Assembly (NCBI GenBank): GCA_018065815.1
Contig: JAGHSP010000125.1
Coordinates: forward strand, 1 to 6,391
Direction: 5' to 3'
DNA length: 6,391 nucleotides
DNA from: Candidatus Sodaliphilus limicaballi
GTDB taxonomy: Bacteria; Bacteroidota; Bacteroidia; Bacteroidales; Muribaculaceae
The position numbers and the translations under genes are program-made. How positions within the stretch are numbered: position 1 is the stretch's first letter; each line of letters starts with the position of its first letter. The notes under the pieces were generated by a model that was not told the origin of the DNA, did not search any database, and was given only the letters and a program-made list of their open reading frames with translations. Of this stretch, positions 6,276-6,391 are shown one piece after another.

Positions 6276-6344
6276 CCATCTCCGGGTCTCCCAGTGGCGG
6301 TTTCAAGTTGCCCAGTTGATTGTGCTCCATCATGGTTCACCCAT

Positions 6345-6352
6345 TATTTTTG
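6345..6352 (+). promoter_or_regulatory. Bacteroidetes-type -7 box near the right edge
   Basis: TATTTTTG followed by CA is a full match to TAnnTTTG. A weak -33 candidate is ATTG at 6319-6322, about 22 bp upstream. Transcription would begin near 6359 and run out of the window. The change from C-rich to A-rich DNA at this point supports a real gene start region. Confidence 0.55.
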
Positions 6353-6368
6353 CACAAAAACAAGAGAA

Positions 6369-6391
6369 ATGAAACACACCATAAGCAACCC
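6369..6391 (+). CDS. Possible start of a further gene, cut by the window edge
   Basis: ATG at 6369-6371 follows an A-rich leader (AACAAGAGAA) behind the promoter-like box at 6345-6352 and opens a frame reading M-K-H-T-I-S-N up to the edge. Only seven full codons are visible, so nothing can be said about the product. The real start could also lie further right, since the leader to this ATG would be only about 10 nt. Confidence 0.33.

Larger units (their letters stand above)
6085..6340. other. C-rich intergenic stretch without a credible gene
   Basis: No convincing coding region is seen on either strand. Between 6131 and 6260 I count about 65 C and 22 G on the plus strand, a strong strand bias unlike the flanking genes. 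The stretch holds an imperfect direct repeat (6163-6180 and 6258-6275), a GC-rich hairpin (6183-6202) and several C runs of four to seven. Open minus-strand frames here encode Gly/Trp/Ala-rich text that merely reflects the G-rich complement. The repeat copies are 95 nt apart and so fall in different frames, which argues against coding. Confidence 0.6.

Noticed and set aside
6131..6310. Possible CRISPR array in the C-rich region.
   Set aside because: Only two imperfect 18-nt copies are present, with one unequal, itself repetitive interval, and no cas gene is in view.
6021..6340. Two overlapping minus-strand open frames (6227-6021 and 6340-6098) rich in Gly, Trp and Ala.
   Set aside because: The shared WTAAGG text comes from the DNA repeat read in two different frames (copies 95 nt apart). 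The frames cross the terminator or the promoter region and have composition expected of any G-rich strand.

Overview
The window reads as chromosomal DNA from a Bacteroidales bacterium of the gut type (a Muribaculaceae-, Prevotella- or Bacteroides-like genome). The basis is three clear matches to the Bacteroidetes promoter pattern (-33 TTTG, -7 TAnnTTTG), A-rich leaders without Shine-Dalgarno sequences, AT-rich spacers between GC-richer genes, and gene families with a Bacteroidetes character. The genus cannot be fixed from what is visible.

Layout. 1-1232 (minus strand): the N-terminal 410 codons of a membrane-anchored CapD/WbpM/FlaA1-type nucleotide-sugar epimerase/dehydratase, cut by the window edge. 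1233-1512: an AT-rich divergent control region with a good plus-strand promoter at 1425-1432 and a leader with two mutually exclusive small hairpins. 1513-2133: an HD-superfamily phosphohydrolase with all expected metal-site residues. 2148-3563: an exported S13 D-Ala-D-Ala carboxypeptidase/endopeptidase (PBP4, dacB) with its three active-site motifs; it follows the HD gene by 14 nt and probably shares its transcript. 3584-3615: a strong second promoter. 3633-4388: an unrecognised protein with a very acidic, proline-rich middle. 4398-5165: rsmI, the 16S rRNA C1402 2'-O-methyltransferase. 5152-6024: a coiled-coil lipoprotein whose start overlaps the end of rsmI by 14 nt. 6053-6084: a textbook intrinsic terminator closing this three-gene operon. 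6085-6340: a C-rich, repeat-bearing stretch with no credible gene. 6345-6391: a third promoter-like box and possibly the first codons of another gene.

Most genes serve the cell envelope (surface sugar synthesis, peptidoglycan trimming, a lipoprotein), with rsmI as a ribosome-maturation gene inside the second operon. No RNA gene, CRISPR array, transposase or phage gene is visible. The window holds mainly ordinary housekeeping genes. The least explained items are the acidic bipartite protein, the rsmI tail that runs through the next gene's leader, the hairpin leader before the HD gene, and the C-rich repeat region near the right edge. I found no convincing new defence or mobile system.
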